A DNA stretch of 64,000 nt from NCBI GenBank assembly GCA_947311845.1, contig CAMZMU010000096.1, positions 20,956,786-21,020,785 on the forward strand, read 5' to 3'. Position 1 is the stretch's first letter. Each line of letters starts with the position of its first letter. This DNA comes from Poa pratensis (taxonomy: Eukaryota > Streptophyta > Magnoliopsida > Poales > Poaceae). Both the position numbers and the translations under genes were made by a program. Positions 25,447 through 37,110 of the stretch are shown here, in pieces. A model generated the notes under the pieces. It made no database searches and was not told where the DNA came from. It saw nothing but the letters and a program-made list of their open reading frames with translations.

Positions 25447-28013
25447 TTTTGATGTTTCCACTCTTGATAATACTTGATTCATGCTTTGTGCCTAGCTAAA
25501 AGGCGTTAAAGAAAAGCGCTCATGGGAGGCAACCCATTTTATTTTCTGTTATTTTATTTTGTTGAGTCAAGGAATTAGCTTACTTCTGTACAATTCCTTT
25601 GTATCTTTTATTTTTCGTTTTGTTGTGCCAAGAAGAGCCTCTAATAGCAAGATAGCACTAAAAGTTTAGTTTGCTGTCCAGAAACAGATTTCTGTGCCTC
25701 ACGGTAAAATTCGTGAAAAATCACGGAACAGTATTTTAATCTGCAAATTTTTGTGCAGAAGCCTGAGCTTTTTACCTATCTTTCGTTAGTTCAGCGTTTT
25801 CTGATTTGAGCGACGTAAGTGCCTCGAAAAAATTCGTCTTCACGGACTGTTCTGGTTTTGACAGATTCTGTCTAGTTTTGCATTCTCTCTTTTACAAGTG
25901 TTAAGTGAAATTCTTTAAAGGTGGAAGAGCTTCACATAAGGCTAGTAAACAGTAGCTAATGTTTAAAATGATGTTTATAATGTGTCTTTACAGAACCAAG
26001 TGAGATTATGATTTGATGCACTAACCCTCTAATGAAGTTTACTCTGAGTTTGGTGTGAAGGAAGTTTTCAAGTATTAAGAGAGAAGGGTGATAAAATAAG
26101 ATCAAGAAGAGTGAAGAGCTTAAGCTTGGGAGGCTCCCCTGGACCTCCCCAACATATTTCAAGAAGACTCAAGCGTCTAAGCTTGGGGATGCCCAAGGCA
26201 TCCCCTTCTTCATCGACAAATTATCAGGTCATCTCTAGTGAGACTATATTTTTATTTCTTCACATTTTAAGTGCTGTTCTTGGAGCGTCTGTGTGTTTTA
26301 TTTTCAGTTTTGTTCTCTGGTCATAACTAGTTGGACCCTAGCACTCTTGTTTGGGAGAGAGACACACTCCGCTTTTTCATTAGAATACTCCTATTCTTCA
26401 CTTATACTTGTTGAGTATTCTTGTCTAGCGCTGCTATGCTTCTAGCTCTTGTTTTTCATGTATCTCTTGTTCAGAGCTATTAGTTCTTTTGAAAAGTACT
26501 CTCTTGCTTCACTTATATTTGTTTGGAGAGTTGTTAAAAAATTGATTGGTGTTTGGTTGGAACAGAAAATGCTATGCATGTGGTAATGGTATAAAGAAAA
26601 TGCTTACATAGTCTTGTAGATCATTTGTTTTGAGTAACTTGATACTTTTCAATTGTTTTGAGTTATCAAGTAAGTAATGTTTAAACTTGTGTATCATGTA
26701 AGTAAAGGCTCATTAGTGAAGAACTACCGTTAAAGCTTGAAGTTATTTGATTTGTCATAATTGGTAGTTCCAAAGTCTAGATATTTTCTGTTAAAGGATG
26801 CTTTGGTTAACAAGGAAGACAGTGTGGAGTCTTATAGTTTTTCTTATATGTTCATCATATGGTTCTTTTTATACCGGTTGACGTTATGTGTTTGCTTAAA
26901 ATAACCTTGCTAGCCTAAACTCTGTACTGAGAGGGAATGCTTCTCGTGCATCCAAAACCCTGAGCCAAAATCCATGCCATCTGTGTCCACCATACCTACC
27001 TATATGTGGTATTTTCTTGCCACTCCAAGTAAATTTGTCATGTGCTACCTTTAAATTATTCAAAACTGTTACTACTTTTATTTGTGTCTCTGTTTACCAG
27101 CTCATGAGGAAGTAGTAGATCATCTTTATTACACTTGTCAATCAGACTTTACTCCAGACTAGCAGCTTACATCTGCTTATCTATAATTTTGCAAAAAGAG
27201 CTGGCAGCGGGGTGCCCAGCCCCCTTAATTTACAACTTTCATCATAAACTCTCCTCACATTTTGTTCCTGAGCATTCAGTCAAACATCTGCATGTGTAAA
27301 CAAAGGAGAAAAGAGGAATGATCTGCTTGCTGCAGAAATAACGTTCCTCAATGGGAGCCGCTCTTAAAAAGTCTGGTTGGCAGGGGTAATACTGTATTGT
27401 TTGCTACCATTCGTTGACCATTAACATGCACCTCTCAAAATATATTTTTACTCTCTATATGATTTCAAAAACTAAAAAGCTCTAGCACATGACATAATCC
27501 TGCTTCCCTCTGCGAAGGGCCTTTCTTTTACTTTTATGTTGAGTCAGTTTTCCTACTCCTGTCTATTCTCCACAAGCAAACACTAGTGTCAACTTTGGTA
27601 CAAGAATTGTTATATGTTAGCATATTAGACTAATTATGCTACTTTGTGTTGACAATATCCATGAGATAAATATGTTGAAAGTTGAAGCAAATGCTGAAAC
27701 TTAAATCTTCCTTTGTGTTGGTCAAACACTTTTAATTCGAAAATGTTGCTTGGTGAGCTAACTTTTATGCAAATTCTCATAGCTCATGTCTCCAAAGTAC
27801 TATCCATGAAAAGTTTTTTTACTTGTATGATATATTATGTTTACTCTTGTTTACTTTTTAGCAACTATAGACAATTGTCTTGGATCACTTCATTCAGTTC
27901 ATGTGCCTTACACTACTATTTGATCAAGATTATGTTGGTAGCATGTCACTCCAAAAATTATATTATTATCGTTTACCTACTCGAGGACGAGTAGGAACTA
28001 AGCTTGGGGATGC

Positions 28014-29623
28014 TGATACGTCTCAAACGTATCTATAATTTTTGATGTTCCATGCTTGTTTTATACATATTGCTACATGTTTTATATACACTTCATAGCA
28101 TTTTTATGCATTTTCTGGGACTAACCTATTAACAAGATGCCACAGTGCCAGTTCCTGTTTTCTGCTGTTTTCCGTTTCAGAAAAGCTAGTCAGGAAATAT
28201 TCTCGGAATTGGACGAAAATCAACGGAGCCCAGTTTTTCACCGACACGAAGACGAAGTCCGAAGGGCGCACGAAGAAGCGACCCAGGGAGCCAAACACCA
28301 CTAGGGCGGCCCCCTACCTGGCGCGCCGTGGTGGTGTGTGGGGCCCTCGGCTGGCCCCACGCGCCGCCCTTTCGCCTATATATTGCCTCCGTCCCGAAAA
28401 CCCTAAATACCCGAGCATTATTCCACGAAAAGTTCCGTCGCCGCCGCCGTCGTCAACCCTAGTTCGGGAGGGTTCTGAAGCTCCTCCCGGCACCCTGCCG
28501 GAGAGGGAGATCATCACCGGAGGGCTCTACATCACCATGCCCGCCTCCGGAGTGATGCGTGAGTAGTTCATCCTTGGACTACGGGTCCATAGCAGTAGCT
28601 AGATGGTTGTCTCTCCACTTTGTGCTATCATGTTTAGATCTTGTGAGCTGCCTAACATGATCAAGATCATCTTATTGTAATGCTACATGTTGTGTTTGCT
28701 GGGATCCGATGAATAGTGATGTTATGATCAAGTTGTTTATCAATATATCTACTGTTTTATTTATGTTCTTGCATGCTCTCCGTTGCTAGTAGATGCTTTG
28801 GCCAAGTAGATGCTTGTGACTCCAAGAGGGAGTATTTATGCTCGATAGTGGGTTCATGCCTCCAGTAATCTGGGTGAGTGACAAGAACATCTAAGGTTGT
28901 GGATGTGCTGTTGCCACTAGGGATAAAATAACTAATGCTTAGCTTAAGGGTACTGATGTTAAGTCTAATGCGTTTGTTTACATTACACACTTTGCTTAAT
29001 GCAATAATCTGTTGTTTGCAACTTAATACTAACGGGAGACACGGATGCTATCCCGGAAGTGGATTATTTAGGCATGGATGCAGCTGGTAAGCGGTCCATG
29101 TATTATGTTGTAATGCCCAATAAATACTAAATAAACTATCTTGTCATATATTGCATTGTCATGCGCTTGCTATTTGTCAATTGCCCAGCTGTAATTTGTT
29201 TACCCAACATGCATGTTATCTTTTATGGAGAGACACCACTAGTGAACTGTGGACCCCGGTCCATTCTTTTACACTGATAAAAACACCAACTGCAATCATC
29301 TGTTCTCTGTTACTTTCTGCATTTATTATTATTCTCCACACCATACGTTTAATCCTTTGTATTCAGCAAGCCGGGAGATTGACAACCTTCCTGTTTCGTT
29401 GGGGCAAAGTAGTTTTATTGTGTTGTGTGCAGGTCCACGTCAACCACCAAATCATCTGACATTGCGCCGTGCCATATTTTCTGGTGTCGTTGACAACCTT
29501 CTGAAACACTTTTGACTCCTACTGGATTGATAACCTTGGTAGATATCAAGGGAAAATTGCTGCTGCACTACATCATATCTTCCTCTTGGGGTCTCCCAAC
29601 GAACGTGTGTTTTCACGTCATCA
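28014..29623 (+). repeat. 3' LTR of the gypsy element (copy A)
   Basis: It starts TGATACGTCTCAAACGTATC immediately after the polypurine-type tract and ends ACGTCATCA, giving TG...CA ends and 1,610 bases. It contains a GC-richer promoter/leader-like part near 28,260-28,560. A second, slightly shorter copy lies at 30,218-31,800, and colinear stretches such as GGAGAGACACCACTAGTGAA (29,227) and its counterpart near 31,406 show the relationship. Confidence 0.8.
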
Positions 29624-30019
29624 GCATGGCGGACAAAAACCACGCCAGTAACCTCAAAATAATTACCGGCGTGCCAAACAATCCACGCCAGTGATTTGCT
29701 GGGTCCGTATCGCGCGCCGGACCATAGACTATTACCGGCGTGTTCTCTAGAGGACACTCCAGTGATTACACAGAAAGTTACTGGCGTGTCTTGTTAGTCC
29801 CACGCCAGTAATATATTTCACCGTGGCAACTTTTTTGGGCCCACATATCACCGGCGTAGCTATAAGATGTCCACGCCGGTGATTCCACCGTAACACCGGC
29901 GTGGAAAAATTCCCACACCGGTGATTAGCTGTGGAATTTGGTCCCAGCAGATCACCGGCGTGAGTTTTGGGTGTCCCGCCGGTGATTACAAGCCGGCTAT
30001 TAGGTGTTTCCTTGTAGTG
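29624..30019 (-). mobile_element. CACTA transposon terminus with subterminal repeats
   Basis: Read on the minus strand the right edge is CACTACAAGGAAACACCTAA, the classical CACTA terminal inverted repeat. Inside it are many copies of short CACCGGCGTG/CACGCCGGTGAT repeats in both orientations, as expected for transposase-binding subterminal arrays. Only about 400 bases are present and no transposase is seen. The left edge coincides with the end of LTR copy A, so this is a terminal fragment or a very short deletion derivative whose other terminus I could not find. Confidence 0.75.
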
Positions 30020-30217
30020 TTTGGACGGATTCTGCTGCCTTAGTTTGGACCTTATGGACGACTAGGAACAAGTTTACCATTGAGGGTATTCTGCCCTCGC
30101 AAGCGGCTGACGGACTATACAAATTATCTATGTACTTGCATGTGTGGAAACCAGTGGCTAGGAGCGCGGACAGAAAGGCACTGGAGCTGACGATTTGCAA
30201 GATTCGGTTGCTCCACG
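30020..30217 (+). pseudogene. LINE ORF2 C-terminal tail fragment
   Basis: The frame reads SAALVWTLWTTRNKFTIEGI and continues through KLSMYLHVWKPVARSADRKA to ICKIRLLHA, the tail that follows the zinc-binding region in plant LINE ORF2 proteins. It is cut on the left by the CACTA terminus and on the right by LTR copy B. Sequence after LTR copy B (31,801-32,080) looks like the matching LINE 3' untranslated region. Confidence 0.65.
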
Positions 30218-31800
30218 CTATAATTTTTGATGTTCCATGCATGTTTTATACCAAATGCGACATGTTTTATTTACATTATATATCATTTTTATACATTTTC
30301 TGGGACTAACCTATTAACAAGATGACATAGTGACAGTTCCTGTTTTCTGCCGTCTTTTTGTTTCAGAAAAGCTAGTCGGGAAATATTCTCGGAATTGGAC
30401 GAAAATCTACGGGGACAAGTTTTTCATTGACACAAAGATGGAGTCCAAAGGGCAGCCGAGGAGGCAACCCAGAAGGCCCAGACGCCACCTCGGCGCAGCA
30501 GAAGGTGGGGCCGCGCCGAGGTGTCATCTGGCCGCCTCGGGTGGCCCCCAACGCCACCTCTTCGCCTATATATTCCCCATGTCCAGAAAACCCTAAACCC
30601 GATAAGAAATACACGAAAAGTTCTGTCGCCGCCGTCGCCTTCAACCCTAGTTTGGGAGGATTCTGCAGCTCTTCCCGGCACCCTGCCGGAGAGGGAGATC
30701 ATCGCCGAAGGGCTCTACACCACCATGCCCGCCTCCGGATAGATGCGTGAGTAGTTCTCCATTGGACTACGGGTGCATAGGAGTTGCTAGATGGTTGCTT
30801 TCCATTTTGTGCTATCATGTTTAGATCTTGTGAGCTGCCTAACATGATCAAGATCATCTTTATGTAATGTTACATGTTGTGTTTGCTGAGATCCGATGAA
30901 TTGTGAAGTTATGATCAAGTTGTTCATCTATTTATCTCTATGTTTTATTTATGTTCTTGCATGCTCTCCGATGCTAGTAGATGCTTTGGCCAAGTAGATG
31001 CTAGTATCTCCAAGAGGGGGTATTTATTCTAGATAGTGGGTTCATGTCTCCGGTTGCCTGGGCTCGAGATGATAGAAACGACTAAGCCTGCGGATGTGTT
31101 GTTGCCACTAGGGAGAAAACAACTTTGCTTTGTCTACGTGTCATTTGCATTGTTTACATTACACACTTTGCTTATTGTGATAATCTGTTGCTTGCAACTT
31201 AATACCTGCGGGAGACACGGAAGTTGTTTCGCAGGTAGATTATTAGTCATAGATACAGCTAGCAAGCGGTCTATGTATTTTCTTGTAATGCCCAATAAAT
31301 ACTACTATGAACATTGTCTTGTCATAATATGCATTGTCATAGCCTTGTCATTTGTCAATTGGCTAACTGTAATTTGTTTACCCAACATGCTTGTCATCTG
31401 TTTATGGAGAGACACCTCTACTGAACTGTGGACCCCGGTCCATTCTTTTACACTGATAAAAACACCGTTTACACCACGTTCTACACTCATTTCCTGGCTG
31501 TTCATTTTTGCATTTATATTTATTTTCCAGACCATACGTTTAATACTTTGTATTCAGCAAGCCAGAAAGATTGACAACCTTCCTGTTTCGTTGGGGCAAA
31601 GTATTTTGATTGTGTTTTGTGCAGGTCCACGTCAACAGCATTTCAACGGCGCTGTTGTTGACACTGTGTTGAAGCTCTCCCAATTCCTACAGGTTCGATT
31701 AAACCTTGGTATCGTATCGTTAGCAAGGGAAAATTGCTGCTGCACTACTCCATAACTTACTCTTGGGGTCTCCCAACGAACGTGTATTTCCACGTCATCA
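30218..31800 (+). repeat. Second LTR copy (copy B), 5' end shortened
   Basis: From CTATAATTTTTGATGTTCCA to ACGTCATCA this stretch is colinear with LTR copy A but lacks its first roughly 25 bases, including TGATACGTCT. No primer-binding site, internal domain or polypurine tract accompanies it, and I see no target duplication. It reads as a truncated solo LTR lying inside LINE sequence. The 239-codon open frame inside (31,036-31,755) is an incidental LTR frame without domain signature. Confidence 0.75.
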
Positions 31801-32080
31801 CTTGCACACCCTGAATCTTGAGGGAGCAGGAGACGAGTCTTTTAACACCTTGGGAGGTGTTGACTCCTTTCGGTGGCATCCTTAGACTTATTAGGTAGTT
31901 GTAGCTACTTTAGTCCTCTCCACCGTGCTTGTCGGGCCTTGTTTTCGCCGACATTTGCTTCTTCATTTTGAGCCTGCGTGCTCTGTTCTACGGCCTCGAC
32001 GAGTGTACGAACTCTGTTTGGATGTTGGCTTCATTAATTTAAGGCCGGTCACACCTTGGGCCTCGGGTCTTAAGCTGATA
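31801..32080 (+). mobile_element. Probable LINE 3' untranslated region
   Basis: This stretch has the T-rich, non-coding style seen after plant LINE ORF2, including CTTCATTAATTTAAGGCCGG near 32,028-32,047, and it continues the LINE tail interrupted at 30,217. The assignment is by style and position only. Confidence 0.4.
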
Positions 32081-32756
32081 CGTCTAGATATAACGTATCA
32101 CTGAAAACAAAAAAACGTAGATTACGCTATAGTTATTCCACAGCTCCATCACAGGATTGGTGGGTGATAAAAACTTACATATGGAAATCCGGGCCACTTG
32201 GAAAATATAGTACCTTCCAGGCTTCCAGTCTAGTCTAGCCCGCACGTGCTACAGTGAGCTAGGTGTCATGTAGAGATCGACGTAGTGAGCTCGAGCATGT
32301 GGTGCTAGTATACAATGGCGCGCCTGCCTGGCCGGAGCGAGACCAAGGAAGAACCCGTCATGGCAGCAGCAAATTCACTATGCCTGCCTGCAAGAATCCA
32401 TTTGTCCGTCCTCGATCGGGAGCCAAACGCGCCGATCCATCCGTCCATGCTTATATACGAACGTGGGTCTGATTGATTTGTACCTCTCCCTAAACCTGAC
32501 AGATAAGTACTGTATAATTGATGTGTAACAGTGGCCTACGTGTACCCTGTCAAATTATTTGGATCACTAGCTAACTGTTGAGCGAACATGCACGAGACGA
32601 GATATGCGCCGTTTGAATAATGTCAGCGGCGTCTCATGCAAAACGGCGCAATGTTGCGGTCATGGTTTTACAAGATCCTGCGTAAGAGACAACAGGGATA
32701 AGACAAGAATGTTTTGTACAAATGGATCATGGATGCATGCACACTACTGTCACTAC
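32081..32756. other. Intergenic, no gene seen
   Basis: A short palindrome TGATACGTCT...ACGTATCA at 32,075-32,099 resembles the LTR start of copy A and may be an LTR remnant. The rest has no recognisable gene or repeat. Confidence 0.45.
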
Positions 32757-33079
32757 CAGGGACGGATCCAGATTCTGGGTGTTCAAAACTTCTTTTGGCT
32801 ACTTTATAAAGGATTCAAATAGTAATAATTAAAACTTTTTTCCCATAGCTATAGCTAGATGAATCATCGATTTATCTGCACAAATTAGAGAAGAAATGCT
32901 ACACAATCATAAGATCTTAAGCTTAGATTGATGTTAAGTACGGAGAACTTATTTTGCTGAAAACTACAACGCCATTGATACATACACGTATTATGTCATA
33001 TACATATGATTTTGTTTTCTGAAAATTTGGGTGTGCATCTGTACACCCATGAGCCATGACCCTATATGATCCGTCCCTG
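32757..33079. mobile_element. hAT-type MITE with 8-base target duplication
   Basis: The ends are CAGGGACGGATC and GATCCGTCCCTG, perfect 12-base terminal inverted repeats. They are flanked by GTCACTAC (32,749-32,756) and GTCAGTAC (33,080-33,087), seven of eight matching. Terminal CAGGG and an 8-base duplication are hAT hallmarks. At 323 bases with no transposase it is a non-autonomous derivative. Confidence 0.85.
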
Positions 33080-33270
33080 GTCAGTACTAGTCTCTCGATG
33101 GCGGTGGATTGGCGTGGTCGAAACTGAACCCTGGCCGTGTTGGAGACATGCATTAACCAACACTGTGTTACAAATTTAAGGGGACCTGAGGTGCTAATCA
33201 TCTTAATCAATTTGTATGTTAATCGGTAGAATTCAATAAAAAAATCTCATCTGGACACGACTATATAGTG

Positions 33271-33446
33271 TAGGGCCGGCTCTAACATTTTATGGGCTCA
33301 TGTGAGAACTCCATCAATGGCCCCAAATCAATGGGCATCTCACCTTTTCTACTATGATTTCTGTGTACATATGTACCAGTTATGAGTCACAAATTTGGCT
33401 AGGTCTCGGGCTATCGTACCTCTCGCCCTGGGCCAAAGCCGGCCCT
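33271..33446. mobile_element. Small TIR element with 9-base target duplication
   Basis: AGGGCCGGCT at 33,272 and AGCCGGCCCT ending at 33,446 form inverted ends. The identical nonamer TATATAGTG flanks the element at 33,262-33,270 and 33,447-33,455. A 9-base duplication suggests Mutator-like mobilisation, whereas the AGGG ends also resemble hAT, so I leave the superfamily open. It has no coding capacity. Confidence 0.8.
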
Positions 33447-33455
33447 TATATAGTG

Positions 33456-33849
33456 GTCAACCTTGATTTTGCTTATACATTGGTCAGTTTCAGACATGAA
33501 TGGGGATAAGACATTTTTTATCTAAAAAAACACACCGACTTGGTGGACATATTGGTGACAACTGCGGGGACATGACAAACGTACATGTTTGCGCATGACA
33601 TCTTAACAAATTTTAACATATTTCTATTGTAATTTTAAGAATAGATTGGCAAAATAACTTTAAAAAATTGTCTAGTAGTATATGGGAAAATAATTAGCAG
33701 CTACCTTAGTCATGTTTATTGATGATCATTGGCGATACAACTAAGTTGGGTAAATTAACAAGGTTGAGCATGGACTACATCCAGAATGCTTGCACATCAC
33801 AACGATGATAATATTTGGGCGCCTTGCTGGAAGTGAGCAGGTCAGTGAA
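33456..33849. other. Intergenic, no gene seen
   Basis: This is AT-rich DNA between the small TIR element and the DUF1618-like pseudogene. No domain, hairpin or target duplication was recognised. Confidence 0.5.
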
Positions 33850-34833
33850 CTATGGTCTCGAGCTCCCCGTCCTCGCCAACTTGGTAGTGAACATGGTCAG
33901 TCGGACCACATACTTTATCTTGTCCACTATCTTGTCGGCTCCCTCGGGTAGGAGGCGCTCCATAAGGCAGTAATTGTTGCACTCACCCATATGAACGAGC
34001 TTTGCATCCACATATCTCCAATGTGGATGCTCCAGAAAAAGCTTCTCCCTCCCTACTTTCCACTTCGGCGACTGCCAACCATACATTACACAGCATGCAC
34101 AAATGTATCCGCCGGCATCATCTGCATGAACGGAGTGGAGGCGAAGCCCAACCCATGCGCCCAACACATTGTCGTAGCGAGCATGGCCTTTGATTGGCAG
34201 CACCCAATCACCATGGCATTTCCATTGGCCACTACCTCCTGTGCCATATGAGAATTTACCCCAGCCCACATGCCCCCAGGTGGACACGAAGATGGTGCTC
34301 GTCCGCGGGTGCACGACATGCGCAGTGATGGTCTTGGGTTGAAATGGAAACTATGGTGGGTTATTAGTCCAACTCCAAGAAAACCGTGAGGACTCGAACA
34401 AGGGTCGTCAAGCCCAGTCTGTCTCATCGTCACTCAGATCTGGAGCGAGGCAGTGTAAGCCTCCACATAGATAAGGACCGTCGAGGCCATCGTTGTTGTC
34501 CGTAAATGATTCAAAGATGTATGTTTTGTTCCTGACGGCAATGGCTACATCAAATCTGACTCGTAGGCCTCCCTGTAATATATTCGTCACACCAAGCAAA
34601 GTTGTCTTGGGGTCATAGGTGAGGGTGACACAAGGTTTGCGCTCTTGTAGCAGTGGAATTGACGAGGTGGCAGGACATGTGGCGACGATGTGGAGGACGG
34701 GTGGCTTGGGGAGGCTCAGCGGGGTCTCTACAGAGCCGATGCAGCCTTGGTCCAGGTCATTGTCCATGTCAAGCTTGTAGATGTTGAAGTTGCTCTGCTG
34801 GTCATTGAGTACCAGGTATAGCTGCGGCTTCAT
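33850..34833 (-). pseudogene. DUF1618-like protein, two in-frame stops
   Basis: A single uninterrupted register runs from an ATG at 34,833 (MKPQLYLVLNDQQSNFNIYK) to a stop at 33,850, about 328 codons. This is the usual size and layout of the grass-expanded, intronless DUF1618/F-box-associated family: the YxLVL...YKLDMDN start, a central FESFTDNND part, an ITAHVVHPRTSTIFVSTWG strand and a YVDAKLVHMGECNNYCLMER tail. Two stops interrupt it: TGA at 34,410-34,408 after ETDWA, and TAG near 34,350 after WTNNPP. Because reading resumes in the same frame with family-like sequence between and after them, these look like nonsense mutations rather than an intron. The function of the family is unknown. 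Family assignment is from memory of the pattern. Confidence 0.65.
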
Positions 34834-36987
34834 GTCCTGCCGTTGCTACTGGTTTCTTGTGCCAAACTAGCGAACCTGACTCGGCCGTGAATAGTAGAAT
34901 ATGGCTGGCACGGGCAAGGTCATAATCGGCTGACCTTTCTGTCATATGTTAGTTCACATGATATCTTAACCCACATAGAAATACCACACACATATGTTAG
35001 TTCACAAAGGTATATTCATAATTGCTTACCATACCACGAGATCACATGATATCACATGGTACATCTTGTAATTTTGTTCGTGTTGATCAATTTGAATCCA
35101 TCTTTGTAATTTATCGTGATCAACCTTTTATCTTTTATCCTCTCTTCATAATGATAATGTCTTGAAAGTAAACATGAATGCTCACTCAACCTTCTTCAAA
35201 CATACTCACTATATGCTCAACTCTTCACATGACCATTCTTCGGATAATCCCTTGAATAGAGCCATATAATCTTCTTCTTGATCATATCAAATATATCAAT
35301 TCAAAGAAATGATTTTTATGCCAACTACTCAACATATCATTAGCTTCATAGCATTCAACGCTGAATCCAAACATGTCCTTCAAGCACTGCCTACGAAAAA
35401 ATCCTTCAAGTATAACTCAATATAAACATTAGACATAGTGAGTTTTACTAATTATCAAAACCACAAATCGGGGAACCATGCACCTTCATGTGTCACTTAT
35501 AAAATAGCTTACAAAAAAATCTCAAAAGCACTCTCTTCTAATCTAATGGTGTAAAGTATTATAAGGTATAAATTTTTAGGGACCATTTTTAAAAATATTG
35601 CATATGTGGCACGAGTCAATGCGTCACGTGGGCCGACAGACACAAGTAGAACTTGAAGTGACACAGTTAACAAACTATTATGACTCGAATATACATTTTC
35701 ATTGAATAGGACTAGGTTGACACCCCCACCAATACTTTTAGTACCTCCAATGTATAGTCCTCTTGTTTCAATACCAATTACAGAGCATGCACATTTAAAA
35801 AAAAAATACTTGCTAGACAATTTTGACCACAAGAAATTAGTGGCATTAATTAGTTAAGTTTATACTCTAGAAACTACTATAAATATATTTACTTAATGAT
35901 ACACTAGAAACCGCTATTGAGATATTTGTTAGATCTTACTCTTTACATAATTTTATATAGATTATACATTGTAGAAAAGTAATTCTAAAACATAATTTTC
36001 TTACAAGATACAATTTAATATCTTTAATGATATTCAGTATAACAAAAAAACTAATATTTAGTAATATTGCCAATTATGTGGTTAAACTATGCCAATAAAA
36101 ATTATTCCTGTGATATTCAAATATGCTAAAAATAATATCTAGATAAGTGTAAAAATTTAGTACAAATTGTATTTAGTTTGATTCGTCCCGAATACAAACT
36201 TTTATTGGACCAGCCATTAATGTTGTGACCAATGTTTCACGCATGACTTTGCGTAAGAGACAATGATGGAAAAACAAAAGGATTTTCTGTGAAACGATCA
36301 TTCTGAGTAGCGTGGTTGTTAAATCAAAACCATGGTCGTATTACCAATTGTTGAAGGATTTACCGGCAGGGCTAGTTGGCGATAATACATAACATAAATG
36401 AAGTCTTCACGACATTGTATCCTCCTATTTTAATCTGTATAATTAACAAATCGGATCCTACACTAGTGTTATACGTAGATACATTGGTACATGTAATCAA
36501 GTCCATGTTTATTTAGGAACTGTTGTAATGAAGCAGTATTTTCTGCAACTGGTGCCGATCGAGCAGTGTACTGTAGAGGAATTAATCAGCTCATGGTGAT
36601 CTTGTTTTCAGACCTCTCTGCGCATGCACGCGTGCGTTCATAGGCACTGCCGTCAATGTCTTCCACTTCATTCATCAAACTGTTCCGCCAAAACAAGAAC
36701 AACATATATAGTTGGGCTACATATCGTCGTGTCGATCGACCATTCATTTCAACTGCTGGTGGCACGTGTGAAACACGTAGGCTCCCCCTAACAGAACGGG
36801 AACAAACCTAGACAACACAGCGGTTATGTGACCAAATCCAGACGACGATCGATCATGTGTCATCTGATCAAAATGTTGACACGCAACTGGATCATGGCAA
36901 AAAAATCTCAAGGCTGAAACATAGCATATTGAATAGTGCTACGAATTACTCTCACCGAGGGGCAACCAATCCGGAACTAAACAGTTA
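34834..36987. other. Intergenic, no gene recognised
   Basis: The sequence is AT-rich, with a 107-codon minus-strand frame at 35,509-35,832 that has no domain signature. No clear inverted repeat or target duplication was found. Confidence 0.5.
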
Positions 36988-37110
36988 CTCCCTCCGTTCC
37001 AAATTAATTGACTTGCTTTTGTCCAAATATAGATGTATCTATACTTGTTTAGTGTCTAGATACATCCATGTGTAATCAAATGTGCGTCAATTAAATCCGA
37101 ACGGAGGGAG
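36988..37110. mobile_element. Stowaway MITE
   Basis: It starts CTCCCTCCGTTCCAAATTAA and ends with the complementary GAACGGAGGGAG, flanked by TA on both sides. The 123-base length and hairpin form fit Stowaway (Tc1/mariner-derived) MITEs abundant in Triticeae. Confidence 0.93.

Larger units (their letters stand above)
24908..29623 (+). mobile_element. 5'-truncated gypsy-like retrotransposon with 3' LTR
   Basis: The plus-strand order is a broken aspartic protease region (24,927-25,446), about 2.5 kb of non-coding 3' internal DNA, a polypurine-type end CTAAGCTTGGGGATGC, and a 3' LTR (28,014-29,623). Reverse transcriptase, RNase H and integrase are absent. Protease-only internal domains with long non-coding tails are known in non-autonomous Triticeae gypsy families, so the lack of pol could be ancestral. 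The 5' part is missing where the copia LTR abuts at 24,907. Confidence 0.7.

Noticed and set aside
27713..27994. 93-codon plus-strand frame before the gypsy 3' LTR
   Set aside because: AT-rich chance frame in the non-coding 3' part of the element, with no domain.
31036..31755. 239-codon plus-strand frame
   Set aside because: It lies wholly within LTR copy B, has no domain and no conservation signal; LTRs often contain chance open frames.
34315..34410. Intron between the two halves of the DUF1618-like frame
   Set aside because: The intervening sequence is in frame and reads like family sequence, and the relatives I remember are intronless; nonsense mutations explain it better.
35509..35832. 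107-codon minus-strand frame
   Set aside because: No domain, low complexity at the start, and no splice partners; treated as non-coding.
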